A stretch of 6,046 nucleotides of DNA, from assembly GCA_020441225.1 (NCBI GenBank), contig JAGRMP010000129.1, positions 1 to 6,046 on the forward strand, read 5' to 3'. This DNA is from Maritimibacter sp. (GTDB lineage: Bacteria; Pseudomonadota; Alphaproteobacteria; Rhodobacterales; Rhodobacteraceae). The notes beneath the pieces are model-generated. The model saw only the letters and a list, made by a program, of their open reading frames with translations. It was not told where the DNA came from and did no database searches. The first letter of the stretch is position 1. The number at the start of each line of letters is the position of its first letter. Below, piece after piece: positions 5,492-6,046 of the stretch. A program made the position numbers and the translations under genes.

Positions 5492-6046
5492 TCAGTCGAG
5501 CGTGCCGACCGAGAAGAACATCGTCTCGCCGGAATGGTCGTCAACGCCGTCGTTGTCGGTCGAGACCCAGGCGGTGCCGTCGGCGGCGATCGCGAGGCCT
5601 TCGACCTTGTCGAGCACGAAGCCGCCGGTGGCGGTGAGGTCGGGCAGCAGGTCGCGCACCACTTCGCGGGTCACGACCGGCAGCTCGCCTCCGAGCGGCG
5701 CGGGCGCCATCTCGGCCGCGGGCACGCGGGTGATGAGCTTGGTCACGGCCTTGTCGCCGAGCTGGTTGTCGCGCTCGATGAGGTAGACCCAATCGCCATG
5801 CGCCACGATCTCGGAAAGACCGACCCAGCCGTAATCCGGCGTCTGTTTTTGGTAGCGCACTGCACCCCACTCGCCGCTCTCGGTGTTGTAGGCCACGAGC
5901 TTGACGTGATCCGCCGGGTCGTCCGCCCATTCGCGCTGCACCGCCATCCACAGCGTGTCGCCGATCCTGGTGATGCCTTCGAAGCCGAAGCGCTTTTCGA
6001 CCGCCATCAGCTCCGGCGGCAGGCCGACCTCTTCCTCGATCTCGCC
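5492..6046 (-). CDS. Esterase-like / phytase-like domain protein, C-terminal part (5' truncated by window edge)
   Basis: The frame is open from the right edge (13 codons, GEIEEEVGLPPEL, before the first visible Met) to TGA at 5494-5492, giving 184 visible residues; the start lies outside the window. Visible blocks resemble the phytase-like family (Pfam PF13449, 'esterase-like activity of phytase'): LPPELMAVEKRFGFEGIT, LWMAVQREW, VGLSEIVAHGDWVYLIERDNQ, then VEGLAIAADGTAWVSTDNDG and a C-terminal DDHSGET. The repeated strands suggest a beta-propeller. Family members are often exported, but the N-terminus is missing, so no signal peptide can be judged. Phytase or esterase activity is a family label and not shown here; a phosphate-acquisition role next to phn genes would fit but is inference. 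The gene is convergent with phnM and has its own intrinsic terminator. Confidence 0.8.
   Translation of the reverse strand, partial: GEIEEEVGLPPELMAVEKRFGFEGITRIGDTLWMAVQREWADDPADHVKLVAYNTESGEWGAVRYQKQTPDYGWVGLSEIVAHGDWVYLIERDNQLGDKAVTKLITRVPAAEMAPAPLGGELPVVTREVVRDLLPDLTATGGFVLDKVEGLAIAADGTAWVSTDNDGVDDHSGETMFFSVGTLD

Noticed and set aside
1..6046. A new biological system distinct from C-P lyase
   Set aside because: Every well-supported gene belongs to the known phosphonate pathway or a known phytase-like family; only the regulatory and junction details are unusual.

Overview
The window is a piece of a carbon-phosphorus (C-P) lyase gene cluster for phosphonate use. It comes from a GC-rich bacterium, most likely an alphaproteobacterium of the Rhodobacteraceae type. 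I infer this from the GC-rich codon use, the order phnI-J-K-L-N / DUF1045 / phnM, and the protein sequences; no marker gene in the window proves it.

Layout. Bases 1-3184 (+ strand) carry a tightly packed operon: the 3' end of phnI, then phnJ, phnK, phnL and phnN. The phnI/phnJ and phnL/phnN pairs overlap by ATGA, and phnK and phnL are 5 nt apart. The exception is the phnJ/phnK junction. There a 45-nt, 27% GC segment with two back-to-back perfect palindromes lies inside a 25-codon open frame, which is joined by ATGA overlaps to phnJ on one side and phnK on the other. Convergent to phnN, with a 19-bp tail overlap, is a minus-strand gene for a DUF1045 / 2H-phosphodiesterase-like phosphonate protein (3166 to about 3867). 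It is divergent from phnM (3936-5078, +), and the short gap between them holds a small dyad and a TATATA box. After phnM come about 410 bp without a convincing gene. A minus-strand gene for a phytase-like / esterase-like protein (5492 to beyond 6046) then runs off the right edge, with a textbook intrinsic terminator at 5444-5470.

How the genes work together, from the E. coli pathway: PhnI (with PhnG, H and L) transfers a phosphonate to the ribose of ATP. PhnM removes pyrophosphate. The radical-SAM enzyme PhnJ breaks the C-P bond, giving an alkane (methane from methylphosphonate) and 5-phosphoribosyl 1,2-cyclic phosphate. A cyclic phosphodiesterase (PhnP in E. coli) opens the ring to ribose 1,5-bisphosphate, and PhnN phosphorylates that to PRPP. 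No phnP is seen here; the 2H-fold DUF1045 protein beside phnN is a natural candidate for that step, as an inference. PhnK and PhnL are ABC-type ATPases that dock on the core complex.

The gene content is a known system. I did not find a wholly new system. The points most worth checking are the palindromic insert and relocated phnK start, the role of the 2H protein, the divergent operator candidate, and an AT-rich rare-codon patch near the end of phnN.
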